Positions 34,964 to 42,544 of a DNA stretch of 47,609 nucleotides are shown here, in pieces. The number at the start of each line of letters is the position of its first letter. Position 1 is the first letter of the stretch. A program made the translations under genes and the position numbers. The stretch comes from a virus: positions 1 through 47,609 of the IMG/VR virus record IMGVR_UViG_3300016457_000773, one strand, 5' to 3'. Under the pieces are notes generated by a model. It saw only the letters and a list, made by a program, of their open reading frames with translations, was not told where the DNA came from and made no database searches.

Positions 34964-36820
34964 TCACTCCTCCTTAGACTTAGATTTATCATCTGAAACA
35001 TCTTGCGGATTTGTAAATAATTTATCTCTACGTTTCAAATAAATTTCCTGCTCTGGATCATATCCAGCTTTAGCAGCAAGGGTTGTTTTTGAAGCTATTT
35101 TCATTGAATCATGTATTTGCAATACCTTAGCCATTTCGGCAATATTCTCTCTAACCACATCAGGAAAGACTATCTGTATTGGTATATTTTCAGTCTCTAT
35201 CTCAACATCTACACCTGTTTCGAAAATCTTAACAATTCTGTTAAGAAACTCTTTATTTTCCGATTTATTAGATTCAAGCACTTCTACCATTTCCTGCTGG
35301 CAATCGGTACGCAATTGCATACATTCAGTAACAAACTTAACATCCACAAGATTATTATCATAATCATCGGAATTAATAACAGTGGTAAGTATTCTCAAAA
35401 CTTCATCAAGATAGTCTTTGTAAGTTATATCGCCATTACGATAATTTTCATACAAACATCTATGCTTATAAACAAGATGCTCCTTAATAAACTTCTTTAC
35501 AACAACTTTCTCAGGCAAATTACCCGCCTCAACATTAGCTCTAATCACAACTTTAAACATTTTCTTAAACAAATTATCCGATACAAAATCCTGAACTGCA
35601 AGAACATTCTGACTGAATGGGGTATCCATTTTACGTAAGCTTGCATACACCGCGGCATCAGCTCTTTGAGTAAGCACATGCATTGGTATCCCAGAACCAG
35701 CAGTTATTTGATATATTAGAAACATCCCGTCTTCCTTAGCATCATCAGCACCTATTTTGGCATTAACTACCTCCCATTTTTTGTCGGGAGTAGAAATTTT
35801 AATAGTTCCGCCAGCAGGGGCAGGTTTATATCTTTCCCAGGCATCCGATTTTCTTGTGGAAATAGTCAAAATCCAGACAACACGACCTTTTTCGTGATTG
35901 ATAATAGCTCTATCATATAACCACTGCTTAAACAAATTTGCCCACTTAAGAACCCTTTCAAGAAAAATTCTGCTTCGAACTTCCCTATTGGGCATGAATT
36001 TAACATATTGGACTAACTTATTAGGTCCCTGCCATCCTTTTTCACCTTCCCATTGCGAAGTAATACCAATCAGCGGATTGCTTTTGTAATTATAATACTC
36101 AATATCGGGATAGTATCTATCTTCAATATTCGCTACATTTGCAGAAGTAACAAAACTCCTGTGATATGCCAATATTGTTGCCTTGTCATCTGGATCGGTT
36201 TCGATTTCTGTTATTTCAGCAGGAGGAATTTCTCTCACCAAAACAGTTCCATCATTACCGAGATAATATAAAATAAATAACTCACTTTCAACAATTAATA
36301 ACCATATCCTCTGGCGGGAAAAATTTTCCATATCATTATCACGCCAGAATTTTTCCAGCACTTCTTGAACAGCAGGAACTTCACATCTGAATTTTATACC
36401 CCTACCAAGCACAAATCTTTCATAAGTATCTGGAATAGCTCCAACAATCGGGTCAGTAAATGCTTTATTATATGCCAATTCCTGAATTACCCGTCGTTCA
36501 GCATCCGACTGCTCCGTAGAAGCTATTTCTGTAAAATTAAAGGCATTACCTTCACTAACCATCTTAATAGCAAGCTTTTTTCTATCGGAAGCCATTATCT
36601 TACGTTTATTCACCTGTTCGTAAGCTATCGACTCCGTAAGTGCAGAATAGAACAAATCATCCGTCACAACAGAAGTATTAATACCTTTCTGAATTTCATC
36701 GATTACACTTCTATATTCTTTCTCCACATTAGCAACTGCTTTTCTAATAGCTTCATCAACATAACTTGAAAATTTCTTACGAGTCATTAATACGGGTAAA
36801 AATTCTCTAAGCTTGACCAT
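34964..36820 (-). CDS. Portal protein, 618 aa
   Basis: The gene directly follows the terminase genes and precedes the head genes. The protein has the portal signature of a long helical N-terminus, a wing region (FVLGRGIKFRCEVPAVQEVLEKFWRDNDM, given here only in part as FRCEVPAVQEVLEKFW, about 148-163), the beta-strand rich region ELFILYYLGNDGTVLVREIP (178-197) and the helical clip/crown part (LTQRADAAVYASLRKMDTPF, 382-401). Segments like IPPAEITEIETDPDD mark the wing domain. It forms the DNA entry ring and binds the terminase. The preferred start has GGTGATGAGG upstream; a TAATG overlap offers a second ATG 33 nt downstream. Confidence 0.85.
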   Translation of the reverse strand: MVKLREFLPVLMTRKKFSSYVDEAIRKAVANVEKEYRSVIDEIQKGINTSVVTDDLFYSALTESIAYEQVNKRKIMASDRKKLAIKMVSEGNAFNFTEIASTEQSDAERRVIQELAYNKAFTDPIVGAIPDTYERFVLGRGIKFRCEVPAVQEVLEKFWRDNDMENFSRQRIWLLIVESELFILYYLGNDGTVLVREIPPAEITEIETDPDDKATILAYHRSFVTSANVANIEDRYYPDIEYYNYKSNPLIGITSQWEGEKGWQGPNKLVQYVKFMPNREVRSRIFLERVLKWANLFKQWLYDRAIINHEKGRVVWILTISTRKSDAWERYKPAPAGGTIKISTPDKKWEVVNAKIGADDAKEDGMFLIYQITAGSGIPMHVLTQRADAAVYASLRKMDTPFSQNVLAVQDFVSDNLFKKMFKVVIRANVEAGNLPEKVVVKKFIKEHLVYKHRCLYENYRNGDITYKDYLDEVLRILTTVINSDDYDNNLVDVKFVTECMQLRTDCQQEMVEVLESNKSENKEFLNRIVKIFETGVDVEIETENIPIQIVFPDVVRENIAEMAKVLQIHDSMKIASKTTLAAKAGYDPEQEIYLKRRDKLFTNPQDVSDDKSKSKEE

Positions 36821-37803
36821 TCCTCATCACCATCCTTAGTCAGTGAATAAACATTTTCTTCGTCTATTATGTTTGTAATATCACCTCGTACTTCTTTATA
36901 AAAAGCAGCAGCTTTCATATCTGCTTCTGAAGATATCTCACTTTCATCAAACTCAGTATATGGCTCATTGTTCATAGCATTAAACACCGAACCCGCCATA
37001 CTTTCAAGTAAATCCAATGTCAAAGAAGCGGAGGAACTTTCAATAGTAACTTTACTGCCATGTATTCTGCGTTCGGCATGTTTGATTTCTTCATCAAGAG
37101 CCTCGATGTATGGGCAGATTATTCGTTTATCATAAAAAGCTTCTTTTAAAGCATTCCAGGCTGCAAGATAATTGCCATGAGTAGTAATTCGCTTAACCTT
37201 ATTTGGCAAACTATAATCAACAACTAACTTCGTAGCAGTTCTATCAATAGATAATCTATCGCAGGCATATCCTTCATTTACAAGAATTTGCACACTTTCC
37301 AGACTGCCAAATCCATCATAAGAAATTAATTTCAAATTAAATCCACGTCTTGATAATTCATAAATAATCAACTCTCGAATATCGGGTAATAAAACTTCTC
37401 CGCCAACAGGAGCATAAATTTTAGCAATAAAATCAAATTTAAAAACTGGTAAAATAGTCTGCGACTCTATCTCTCCAGAATCATCTTTATATACCCGCAT
37501 TACCTTTTTGAAATCAACAATATGACACATACTAATACCAGTAGCATTTATCTTCTGACCATAATCAATGTGCATATATCTTGCATAAGTATCTTTGCAA
37601 TAAAAATCGTCATCAAATATCCACGTTTCAGGATTAAAGGGATTTGGTATATCTTTATCAATACAGGCACTAACAGCATCAGCATTTAGAAACGGAGTCA
37701 CTGTACCAACAGGAATACTAAAAATATTTCTCGCCGTTTCAATCGGATTTTTCTTAGTAGCTCTATAATAATCCATAGGCACTCTAAGTATTGGCATATT
37801 CAA
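36787..37803 (-). CDS. Terminase large subunit, nuclease (RNase H-like) domain as separate protein, 338 aa
   Basis: The protein begins where an intact large terminase goes from ATPase to nuclease (VPMDYYRATKKNPIETARN, then VGTVTPFLN). RNase H-like metal motifs are YMHIDYGQKINATGISM (Asp80), LISYDGFGSLESVQIL (Asp163), and LTLDLLESMAGSVFNAM (Asp264/Glu267, where a DVADAxAG motif is usual). There is no Walker motif. The ATPase half is encoded 500 nt upstream, after two intervening genes. The start is probably the TTG at 37801-37803 with GGAGGAG 8 nt before; it overlaps the upstream TGA (TTGA). It cuts concatemeric DNA during packaging. Confidence 0.8.
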   Translation of the reverse strand: MNMPILRVPMDYYRATKKNPIETARNIFSIPVGTVTPFLNADAVSACIDKDIPNPFNPETWIFDDDFYCKDTYARYMHIDYGQKINATGISMCHIVDFKKVMRVYKDDSGEIESQTILPVFKFDFIAKIYAPVGGEVLLPDIRELIIYELSRRGFNLKLISYDGFGSLESVQILVNEGYACDRLSIDRTATKLVVDYSLPNKVKRITTHGNYLAAWNALKEAFYDKRIICPYIEALDEEIKHAERRIHGSKVTIESSSASLTLDLLESMAGSVFNAMNNEPYTEFDESEISSEADMKAAAFYKEVRGDITNIIDEENVYSLTKDGDEEWSSLENFYPY

Positions 37804-38063
37804 TTATCACACTCCTCCAAATCAAAATCAAACGTATTTGCAAAATAGGAAAGTGTAACAGTTTCGGCAGCCTTTTTAGAAAATCCTTCTTTTCTTAATC
37901 GCTTATAAAATTTACCCATCAATTCAGCAAACAACTCGAAAACCTTTGCATATTGCAAATAGATTTCGAATGTCTGAATAAGAGTATCCATTTCAGCAGC
38001 AATACTTTTCAATCTTTCCTCTGCAAGTATTTCCTGTGCTCTGTTTTCAGCATCCTTGTCCAT
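37800..38063 (-). CDS. Helical protein between the two terminase halves, 87 aa
   Basis: I do not recognise the family. It is almost entirely helical (AQEILAEERLKSIAAEMDTL; QTFEIYLQYAKVFELFAELM; KRLRKEGFSKKAAETVTLSY). The end TVTLSYFANTFDF has a helix-turn helix look but nothing definite. It lies between the winged-helix protein and the TerL nuclease, coupled to the latter by a TTGA overlap. A role in joining or regulating the split terminase is a reasonable guess. Confidence 0.6.
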   Translation of the reverse strand: MDKDAENRAQEILAEERLKSIAAEMDTLIQTFEIYLQYAKVFELFAELMGKFYKRLRKEGFSKKAAETVTLSYFANTFDFDLEECDN

Positions 38064-38312
38064 TTAATCCTCCTGTGTAGCTTGTTCTATTATTTGCCAT
38101 CTAAGTTCTAATTTGTCTGGAAAAGGTCTATCAGCTCTTACAAGACCTCTTCTTTCCAGCATTCTCAAATATTTTCTTACATCTTTTACTTTAAAATCAG
38201 CAATTTGAGATTGCACAAAGTCTTTAATTTTCGTAGTAGTTGCCATACCACCAAGCTTTTCAATAACTGCCAAAAGCACCATCATGTTGCTAAAAGCATT
38301 TTTAGCTTTCAT
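38064..38312 (-). CDS. Winged-helix-like protein between terminase halves, 82 aa
   Basis: The sequence AVIEKLGGMATTTKIKDFVQ then VRKYLRMLERRGLVRADRPF reads like a winged helix-turn-helix: a first helix, a T-rich turn with a second helix, a recognition helix and a wing with RGLVRADRPF. Such small wHTH proteins often act as regulators or as terminase small-subunit-like DNA binders. It starts 2 nt after the TerL ATPase stop, so it depends on that gene for translation. Confidence 0.6.
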   Translation of the reverse strand: MKAKNAFSNMMVLLAVIEKLGGMATTTKIKDFVQSQIADFKVKDVRKYLRMLERRGLVRADRPFPDKLELRWQIIEQATQED

Positions 38313-38314
38313 AA

Positions 38315-39436
38315 TTACACCATACAGCTATTGATAATTTCACGTGCTTTACCTTCATCGTCAATAGTTAAAACCCCGTTTCGATAGGCTTCTAATAATT
38401 TATCATTCGGGTCTTGATTCCGATCGCCGAATATAATGTCTTCCACGGGACGTTCAACATAATACTTATTCAGCAAAGCAACTTCTCCAGGGTCTTCAAT
38501 AATCTGCAACTTATCGGTATCAAAATAAAAATACTGCTTGGTCATATTGAATTTGTCAGGATGAATTTTCCAGGGTAATAGAATCTTGAAAAATATTTCT
38601 TCTTCTGCAATACCTTGATATGCTTCTTTGATTTTTGTCATCAAAAAATCTTCGTCATAATTGAGAGAGCTTAATAGTATCCCTAAACCATCCTTTTTGA
38701 AACGTGACCGCATACGTCCGAGTGCTGATTCATAAGCTTCTTTTGCCTGGTCATAACATTGGGATTTGTTACCCAACCTTCTGGAAGACCTATCAACAAT
38801 TTGCAAAAACGAAACCTCATCCATCACAAACGAAAATATATCATAACCAGCATTTGCTGCTTCTGTGGCAGTATTTGGAAACACAACTGTATTATTTCCT
38901 GGAATAACTATCTTCGATTTTACTCTCGGATTTACTGGAAAATAATCTTTATTAAACTGCGTATGAAAGCAATGAATCATCGAAGAAAATGTAATGTCCT
39001 TCGATTTTTCAACTGTTTTCGACAATGCAATAAAGGCAACCTGTTTTGTCGGAATTAAGCCATAATACTCCTGTGGACATGCTCGTGGACTATCTTCTTT
39101 GAATTTGCAAGTGAATCTATACCAATTAAGCCAATTCATTACAGCACCAAATCCGCTTGTCTTTCCAGTTCCGAAACCCCCGAGAATACAAATAACTTCA
39201 ATAGGTCTTTTTTGCATTTCTTCCCAGACTTCAAAAAGCAAATCGATAATGCCAGGATATAGCCATTCTTTAGCATTTAAAAAATATTCATCAAATAACA
39301 AGTCTTCAATTGAAACATTGGCAAACTCCTTAGCTTTTTCTTTAGTCCATGAAAATTGAGCACCAAAATACTCTTTCTTGAGATGTGAATCAATCCAATT
39401 TTTTGCATATACGCTAAGAACGTCAACTCTGCTCAT
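38315..39436 (-). CDS. Terminase large subunit, ATPase domain as separate protein, 373 aa
   Basis: Walker A is LGGFGTGKTSGFGAVM (85-100), Walker B is FSFVMDEVSFL (201-211, Asp206-Glu207), and the coupling motif is ILLSSLNYDED (253-263). An upstream adenine-binding stretch (WLYPGIIDLLFEVWEEMQ) matches large terminases. The sequence ends about 100 residues after motif III, before any nuclease motif, and the nuclease is encoded in a separate gene at 36787-37803. It drives DNA into the prohead by ATP hydrolysis. The start overlaps the TerS end by 14 nt. Confidence 0.85.
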   Translation of the reverse strand: MSRVDVLSVYAKNWIDSHLKKEYFGAQFSWTKEKAKEFANVSIEDLLFDEYFLNAKEWLYPGIIDLLFEVWEEMQKRPIEVICILGGFGTGKTSGFGAVMNWLNWYRFTCKFKEDSPRACPQEYYGLIPTKQVAFIALSKTVEKSKDITFSSMIHCFHTQFNKDYFPVNPRVKSKIVIPGNNTVVFPNTATEAANAGYDIFSFVMDEVSFLQIVDRSSRRLGNKSQCYDQAKEAYESALGRMRSRFKKDGLGILLSSLNYDEDFLMTKIKEAYQGIAEEEIFFKILLPWKIHPDKFNMTKQYFYFDTDKLQIIEDPGEVALLNKYYVERPVEDIIFGDRNQDPNDKLLEAYRNGVLTIDDEGKAREIINSCMV

Positions 39437-40193
39437 TTTTTACATCTTCAAACTTAGCTGGTATTTCACTAACTTGCCGTTCTTTGCTGATAACTTCTGC
39501 ATCCCACATTTTTGGTATCTCCTGAATAGGCTTGAAATCTCCTCTAATCATTCCAATAGCAGCCATAGGAGCAAATACTTCATCTACCATCTCAGCAAGC
39601 AACTCTCTCAAAGTTTCCTTCGATAGCATTTTAGATAGCTTATACACAAGAAAACTCATTACCTGGTCAATAAACTGTCTAACCGTAATAGCGTCAATCT
39701 TCATAGACCCTTTAATTCTGGCAGCACTCTCTTTGGACTTAATCATATCCTGAGTCAATTCTTTCAAAAATCGAATATCAGATTTCGTAAATTCTGGCTC
39801 TGGCTTCTTCATCACATTTTCCAGAAAAGTCAACAATAATCCCTGCTGAAATCGAATCTCATCAGTCACATCATCAAGCTTAACTTCTAAATCTTCCGCC
39901 TGTTCTAACAACTTTCCAAGAGTAGTTTTTTCAGCATATTTAGCAGCAAGCTTTACCCATAACTTTTTACCAGTTTCAAACTTATCGTGATACAAGCAAT
40001 ATCCATATCCAGGATGATCTGTCTTCCATCCTGCTTCATTTCTACATCTTTTTCCAGTTTTCTTATCTGGAAACCCGCAAACCCGACGGCTGTAATCAGG
40101 AGTATAATCGTCTTTCAACAAATAGCATTCGTCTTCAGAAAAGCAGATAATCCTATCGTCTCTGTAAATAGTAGCTTTAGGACCTCTTGGCAT
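39423..40193 (-). CDS. Terminase small subunit-like protein with zinc-binding N-terminus, 256 aa
   Basis: The N-terminal part has a Cys/His zinc cluster: RRVCGFPDKKTGKRCRN, then AGWKTDHPGYGYCLYHD (Cys39, Cys50, Cys66, His69 from the start chosen). The pattern of C-x10-C-x15-C-x2-H with GW-x-T-D-H-P-G is typical of small terminase or packaging-associated proteins encoded just before TerL. The rest is helical (KLAAKYAEKTTLGKLLEQ; FIDQVMSFLVYKLSKML). It should recognise the phage packaging site. I chose the ATG at 40191-40193 because GGAG lies 7 nt upstream; an ATG 12 nt earlier has no Shine-Dalgarno. Confidence 0.7.
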   Translation of the reverse strand: MPRGPKATIYRDDRIICFSEDECYLLKDDYTPDYSRRVCGFPDKKTGKRCRNEAGWKTDHPGYGYCLYHDKFETGKKLWVKLAAKYAEKTTLGKLLEQAEDLEVKLDDVTDEIRFQQGLLLTFLENVMKKPEPEFTKSDIRFLKELTQDMIKSKESAARIKGSMKIDAITVRQFIDQVMSFLVYKLSKMLSKETLRELLAEMVDEVFAPMAAIGMIRGDFKPIQEIPKMWDAEVISKERQVSEIPAKFEDVKNEQS

Positions 40194-40356
40194 CGGAATC
40201 TCCATTCAAAATTTGTAACTCTTCTTGACTTAAATTAAACGTAATCATACGAATAAAACCCTCAAAATCTATGTTATCCTCTGGATGAGCTTCCCGATAA
40301 TCTTTAAACACTTCTTCTAACACTGACCTATACTTCTCAATCAATTTACTATCCAC
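40177..40356 (-). CDS. First small gene of the late operon, 59 aa
   Basis: I do not recognise it. It is acidic and helical (IEKYRSVLEEVFKDYREA; DFEGFIRMITFNLSQEEL). The likely start is GTG at 40354-40356, with GGTGAG 6 nt before it and the promoter's -10 box only about 18 nt upstream, so the mRNA would have an extremely short leader. A longer reading frame extends 87 nt further but it would run across the promoter and encodes a hydrophobic run. It overlaps the TerS start by 17 nt. Confidence 0.5.
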   Translation of the reverse strand: MDSKLIEKYRSVLEEVFKDYREAHPEDNIDFEGFIRMITFNLSQEELQILNGDSDAKRS

Positions 40357-40374
40357 TTTCAACTCACCACAGGT

Positions 40375-40403
40375 AATATAAACAATAAATAAACAAAATG
40401 CAA
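40375..40403 (-). promoter_or_regulatory. Late operon promoter, TTGCAT-17-TATATT
   Basis: On the minus strand the -35 box TTGCAT (40403-40398) is followed by a 17-nt spacer and the -10 box TATATT (40380-40375). The pair fits the vegetative sigma factor. The same TATATT with a 17-nt spacer occurs at 41409-41437 and 42967-42995, which supports real phage promoters. It is located directly before the leftward packaging and virion genes. Confidence 0.7.
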
Positions 40404-40618
40404 GTAGCAAACTATATTTTTTTATCAAAAAATAGTTCCACAACGTAAAAAATTAACAAAAATTCAATACAAGCCCTGATAATACCACTATTGCAACGAA
40501 CTCAATAGCAAGTATGATAACACCCAAAAGCGAAGATATGCAATCCTGAATTAATTGAGCCGTTGCCAGCAAGCCGTTTTGTGGCAGGCTGCGATGTTAC
40601 TGTGATTAGGAATCGTAG

Positions 40619-40637
40619 CACGATTTTTAAAATCGTG
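40619..40637. repeat. Perfect inverted repeat, 9-bp arms
   Basis: CACGATTTT and AAAATCGTG flank one central T. A dimeric repressor operator or a hairpin at the start of the leftward transcript are both possible. It lies 12 bp from the next inverted repeat. Confidence 0.6.
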
Positions 40638-40648
40638 TCACAAACAAA

Positions 40649-40676
40649 GATAAATATTACTACCGTAATATTTATC
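40649..40676. repeat. Perfect inverted repeat, 12-bp arms, 4-nt loop
   Basis: GATAAATATTAC and GTAATATTTATC flank TACC. The arms are AT-rich, so extrusion as a cruciform, an operator, or an RNA hairpin are all possible. There is no T run on either side that would make it a terminator. Confidence 0.65.
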
Positions 40677-40763
40677 AGTATATCAGGACAATAAGAACAA
40701 TAAAACACAATAACAATAAGCTCTCAGGACAACTAAACTCATAGTGGTCCTAATTAACTCTAC

Positions 40764-40831
40764 AAAATTAAATATAAATAATAATAATATTAATATAAAT
40801 TATTATAATATAATATATTATAATATATATT
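40764..40831. other. 68-bp pure A/T tract (possible DNA-unwinding element)
   Basis: The tract contains only A and T and includes repeated AATAATAAT and TATAATATA steps. It adjoins the inverted repeats. Such a tract melts easily and is a common component of replication origins, but an AT-rich genome can also have it by drift. Confidence 0.5.
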
Positions 40832-41122
40832 GTTTCGCATTTTTTACAAAATCGCCACCACGCCCCGTCGAGGTCGGCAAAATTTTCCTACTTTTTTCGG
40901 CTTTTCTCAAAAATGGGAAAACTCGTCGAGAAACTTTAATAATTTAAGAGGTTGCCTATTTCCATTCGATTTTAAACTGAACTCAATTTTCCATTGAATT
41001 TATAAACCCTTTTGAAATATTTGATTTATAAAATTAGATTTTTGCCTATTTTTTACAATATGTAGTGCCTTAAAGCCTAATTTTGGGTAATGAGTATTGA
41101 CTTTATTTTTTGGTTTGTAATT

Positions 41123-41245
41123 TGTGATATTAGTCACAGAATTTTTAAAATTTTTCACATTTTTCAAACCTAATTTGTGATATTAATCACAAAATTTTAA
41201 TGATTTGGTTTTTGGTTAATGAGTCTATTTGTAATATTAATCACA
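41123..41245. promoter_or_regulatory. Three CRP-like palindromes at about 53-bp spacing
   Basis: TGTGATATTAGTCACA (41123-41138), TGTGATATTAATCACA (41176-41191) and TGTAATATTAATCACA (41230-41245) each match TGTGA-N6-TCACA, the CRP/FNR-family consensus, the last with one change. Spacings of 53 and 54 bp are close to five helical turns, placing them on the same face. Each is followed by AGAATTTT or AAAATTTT. They could bind a host CRP/FNR-type regulator or a phage repressor. Confidence 0.6.
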
Positions 41246-41287
41246 GAATTTTAATTGCTTTTCACTGCTATTAGCTTTCGTTTGCCT

Positions 41288-41385
41288 TATTCTACATATA
41301 GAATAGGTCTGGAAAGAATTTATCTATGCCTTAGTTGCTCTAAAAAGTGCCTATTCTAATAGTAGAGTATTCTATTAATAGAATA
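41288..41385. promoter_or_regulatory. Three 18-bp operator-like palindromes TATTCTA-N4-TAGAATA
   Basis: TATTCTACATATAGAATA (41288-41305), TATTCTAATAGTAGAGTA (41352-41369, one mismatch) and TATTCTATTAATAGAATA (41368-41385) are variants of one palindrome. The last two overlap by 2 bp and the third ends 24 bp before the -35 box at 41409. This is the usual arrangement of repressor operators at a phage switch promoter. Confidence 0.6.
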
Positions 41386-41408
41386 GGTTATAAAAAATCA
41401 TTATAGTA

Positions 41409-41437
41409 TTGTATTTGCTGACTTTTTTGATTATATT
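41409..41437 (+). promoter_or_regulatory. Promoter of the tmRNA-like RNA and radical SAM gene, TTGTAT-17-TATATT
   Basis: The -35 TTGTAT (41409-41414) and -10 TATATT (41432-41437) are 17 nt apart. Transcription should start 6-8 nt after the -10 box, at about 41443-41445, exactly at the first G of the RNA. The -10 and spacing are shared with the promoters at 40375 and 42967. Confidence 0.6.
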
Positions 41438-41442
41438 TGATC

Positions 41443-41511
41443 GGGGGTGAAAGGATTCGACTGAATGGTTATTAACCATTCAGGAAGCAGGTTCGATTCC
41501 TGCCACCTCCA
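41443..41511 (+). ncRNA. tmRNA-like tRNA domain without mRNA-like domain, 69 nt
   Basis: The acceptor stem is GGGGGTG with CACCTCC (7 bp, one G-U) and discriminator A. A D-stem is absent and the region reads AAAGGATTCGA, matching the 5' tmRNA signature GGATTCGAC. An 8-bp stem CTGAATGG/CCATTCAG closes a 7-nt loop TTATTAA. The T-arm is GCAGG-TTCGATT-CCTGC. In tmRNA the stem after GACs carries the long mRNA-like and pseudoknot part; here it is closed by a short loop. CCA is not encoded. A tRNA scan would probably reject it because of the missing D-arm. It may be an attachment remnant, a regulatory decoy or a minimal tmRNA. Confidence 0.65.
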
Positions 41512-41533
41512 CAAGATTTTTGATGAGGTTGTA

Positions 41534-42454
41534 ATGAAAGTTCTAATAGTTAACATAGATAGTAAGATACCAAATTTGGCATTAGCCAAGATTGAAAAGT
41601 ATCATAAGGATAGAGGAGATGAAATCTTTTATGATTTACCTATATATAGAGATATAGTTGATAAAATCTATGTTAGTTGTGTATTTTCTTGGAATAAGTT
41701 TCTTGTGGAGCAATGGAATTTTGAGCATGCTGAAATAGGAGGAACTGGATGGGATATATTAAAAAAATTGCCTCCAGAAATAGATAAAGTAAAACCACGA
41801 ATCAATATAGGATTTACAACGAGAGGATGTATAAGAAAGTGTAAATTTTGTGTAGTTCCAAAGAAAGAGGGGCATATTTATATTAAAGGAAATATTTATG
41901 ATATATGGGATGGCAAGAGCAAAGATATTGTATTATTGGACAATAATATTCTTGCATTGCCAGAACATTTTTTCTTTATCACGGATCAGATTAAAAAAGA
42001 AAAATTGAGAGTTGATTTTAATCAGGGATTGGATTGCCGATTGTTAACAGATGATATTGCTAAGCGGTTAAGTGAGATTAATCATGCAGAATATAAGTTT
42101 GCATTTGATTTTGTAGAAATTGAGTCTTATGTCATTAGAGCGATTAATCTTTTAAAGAAGTATGGTATCAAGCGATGTACCTGGTATGTATTAGTAGGAT
42201 TTAATACAACTCCAGAGCAAGACTTATATAGAATTAATTTGTTGCGTAAATTAAACCAGAATGTTTTTGTTCAACGTTATAATTATAAATCAAATAAAAA
42301 AGTAAAGAGTAATTTGTTTTATACCGCTTTATCACGATGGGCTAATCAACATCATATATTTCAAGGTATGGATTTTGAACGATTTTTAAAGTATCCTGAA
42401 AATAGACGTTATAAGGATTTTTGCTTGAAATATAATTATCCCATGTCACTTTAA
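41534..42454 (+). CDS. Radical SAM protein, 306 aa
   Basis: The radical SAM motif is TRGCIRKCKFCVVPK (Cys99, Cys103, Cys106 from the start chosen), binding a 4Fe-4S cluster and S-adenosylmethionine. The N-terminal 90 residues (MKVLIVNIDSKIPNLALAKI) resemble the B12-binding-like domain found in many such proteins. Core strands include LLDNNILALP and VDFNQGLDCRLLT. The C-terminus contains VLVGFNTTPEQDL. Phage members are often uncharacterised. The ATG at 41534 has GAGG 7 nt before it; an upstream ATG at 41465 lies inside the tRNA-like stem and is rejected as a start. Confidence 0.8.
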   Translation: MKVLIVNIDSKIPNLALAKIEKYHKDRGDEIFYDLPIYRDIVDKIYVSCVFSWNKFLVEQWNFEHAEIGGTGWDILKKLPPEIDKVKPRINIGFTTRGCIRKCKFCVVPKKEGHIYIKGNIYDIWDGKSKDIVLLDNNILALPEHFFFITDQIKKEKLRVDFNQGLDCRLLTDDIAKRLSEINHAEYKFAFDFVEIESYVIRAINLLKKYGIKRCTWYVLVGFNTTPEQDLYRINLLRKLNQNVFVQRYNYKSNKKVKSNLFYTALSRWANQHHIFQGMDFERFLKYPENRRYKDFCLKYNYPMSL

Positions 42455-42476
42455 GGTTTCTGTTGCTAAACGATCA

Positions 42477-42505
42477 TTGATAAATACAAAATTATTTATT
42501 GTATT
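42477..42505 (+). promoter_or_regulatory. Possible promoter before the 63-aa gene, TTGATA-17-TGTATT
   Basis: TTGATA (42477-42482) and TGTATT (42500-42505) are 17 nt apart and 40 nt before the start codon. The -10 box is weaker than in the other phage promoters. Confidence 0.4.
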
Positions 42506-42544
42506 GTTATTGATAATTGGCAAGAAGAAAGAGGAGGATAAATT

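Larger units (their letters stand above)
40444..41442. other. Gene-free control region between divergent blocks
   Basis: About 1 kb without a supportable gene. It holds inverted repeats (40619-40637, 40649-40676), a pure A/T tract (40764-40831), a short GC-containing part (40855-40935), three CRP-like palindromes (41123-41245), three 18-bp palindromes (41288-41385) and a rightward promoter. It separates the leftward late operon from the rightward genes, so it is the natural place for the master switch and perhaps the replication origin. Confidence 0.6.

Noticed and set aside
40502-40947. Small frames on both strands in the control region
   Set aside because: They cross the inverted repeats and the A/T tract, have no ribosome binding sites, and have biased composition.
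41443-41511. attP in a tmRNA gene
   Set aside because: An attachment site would carry only the 3' part of ssrA; here the 5' part is present too, and no integrase was found. Not excluded.
41465-41533. N-terminal extension of the radical SAM frame
   Set aside because: The start would lie inside the stem of the tRNA-like RNA; the ATG at 41534 has a Shine-Dalgarno.
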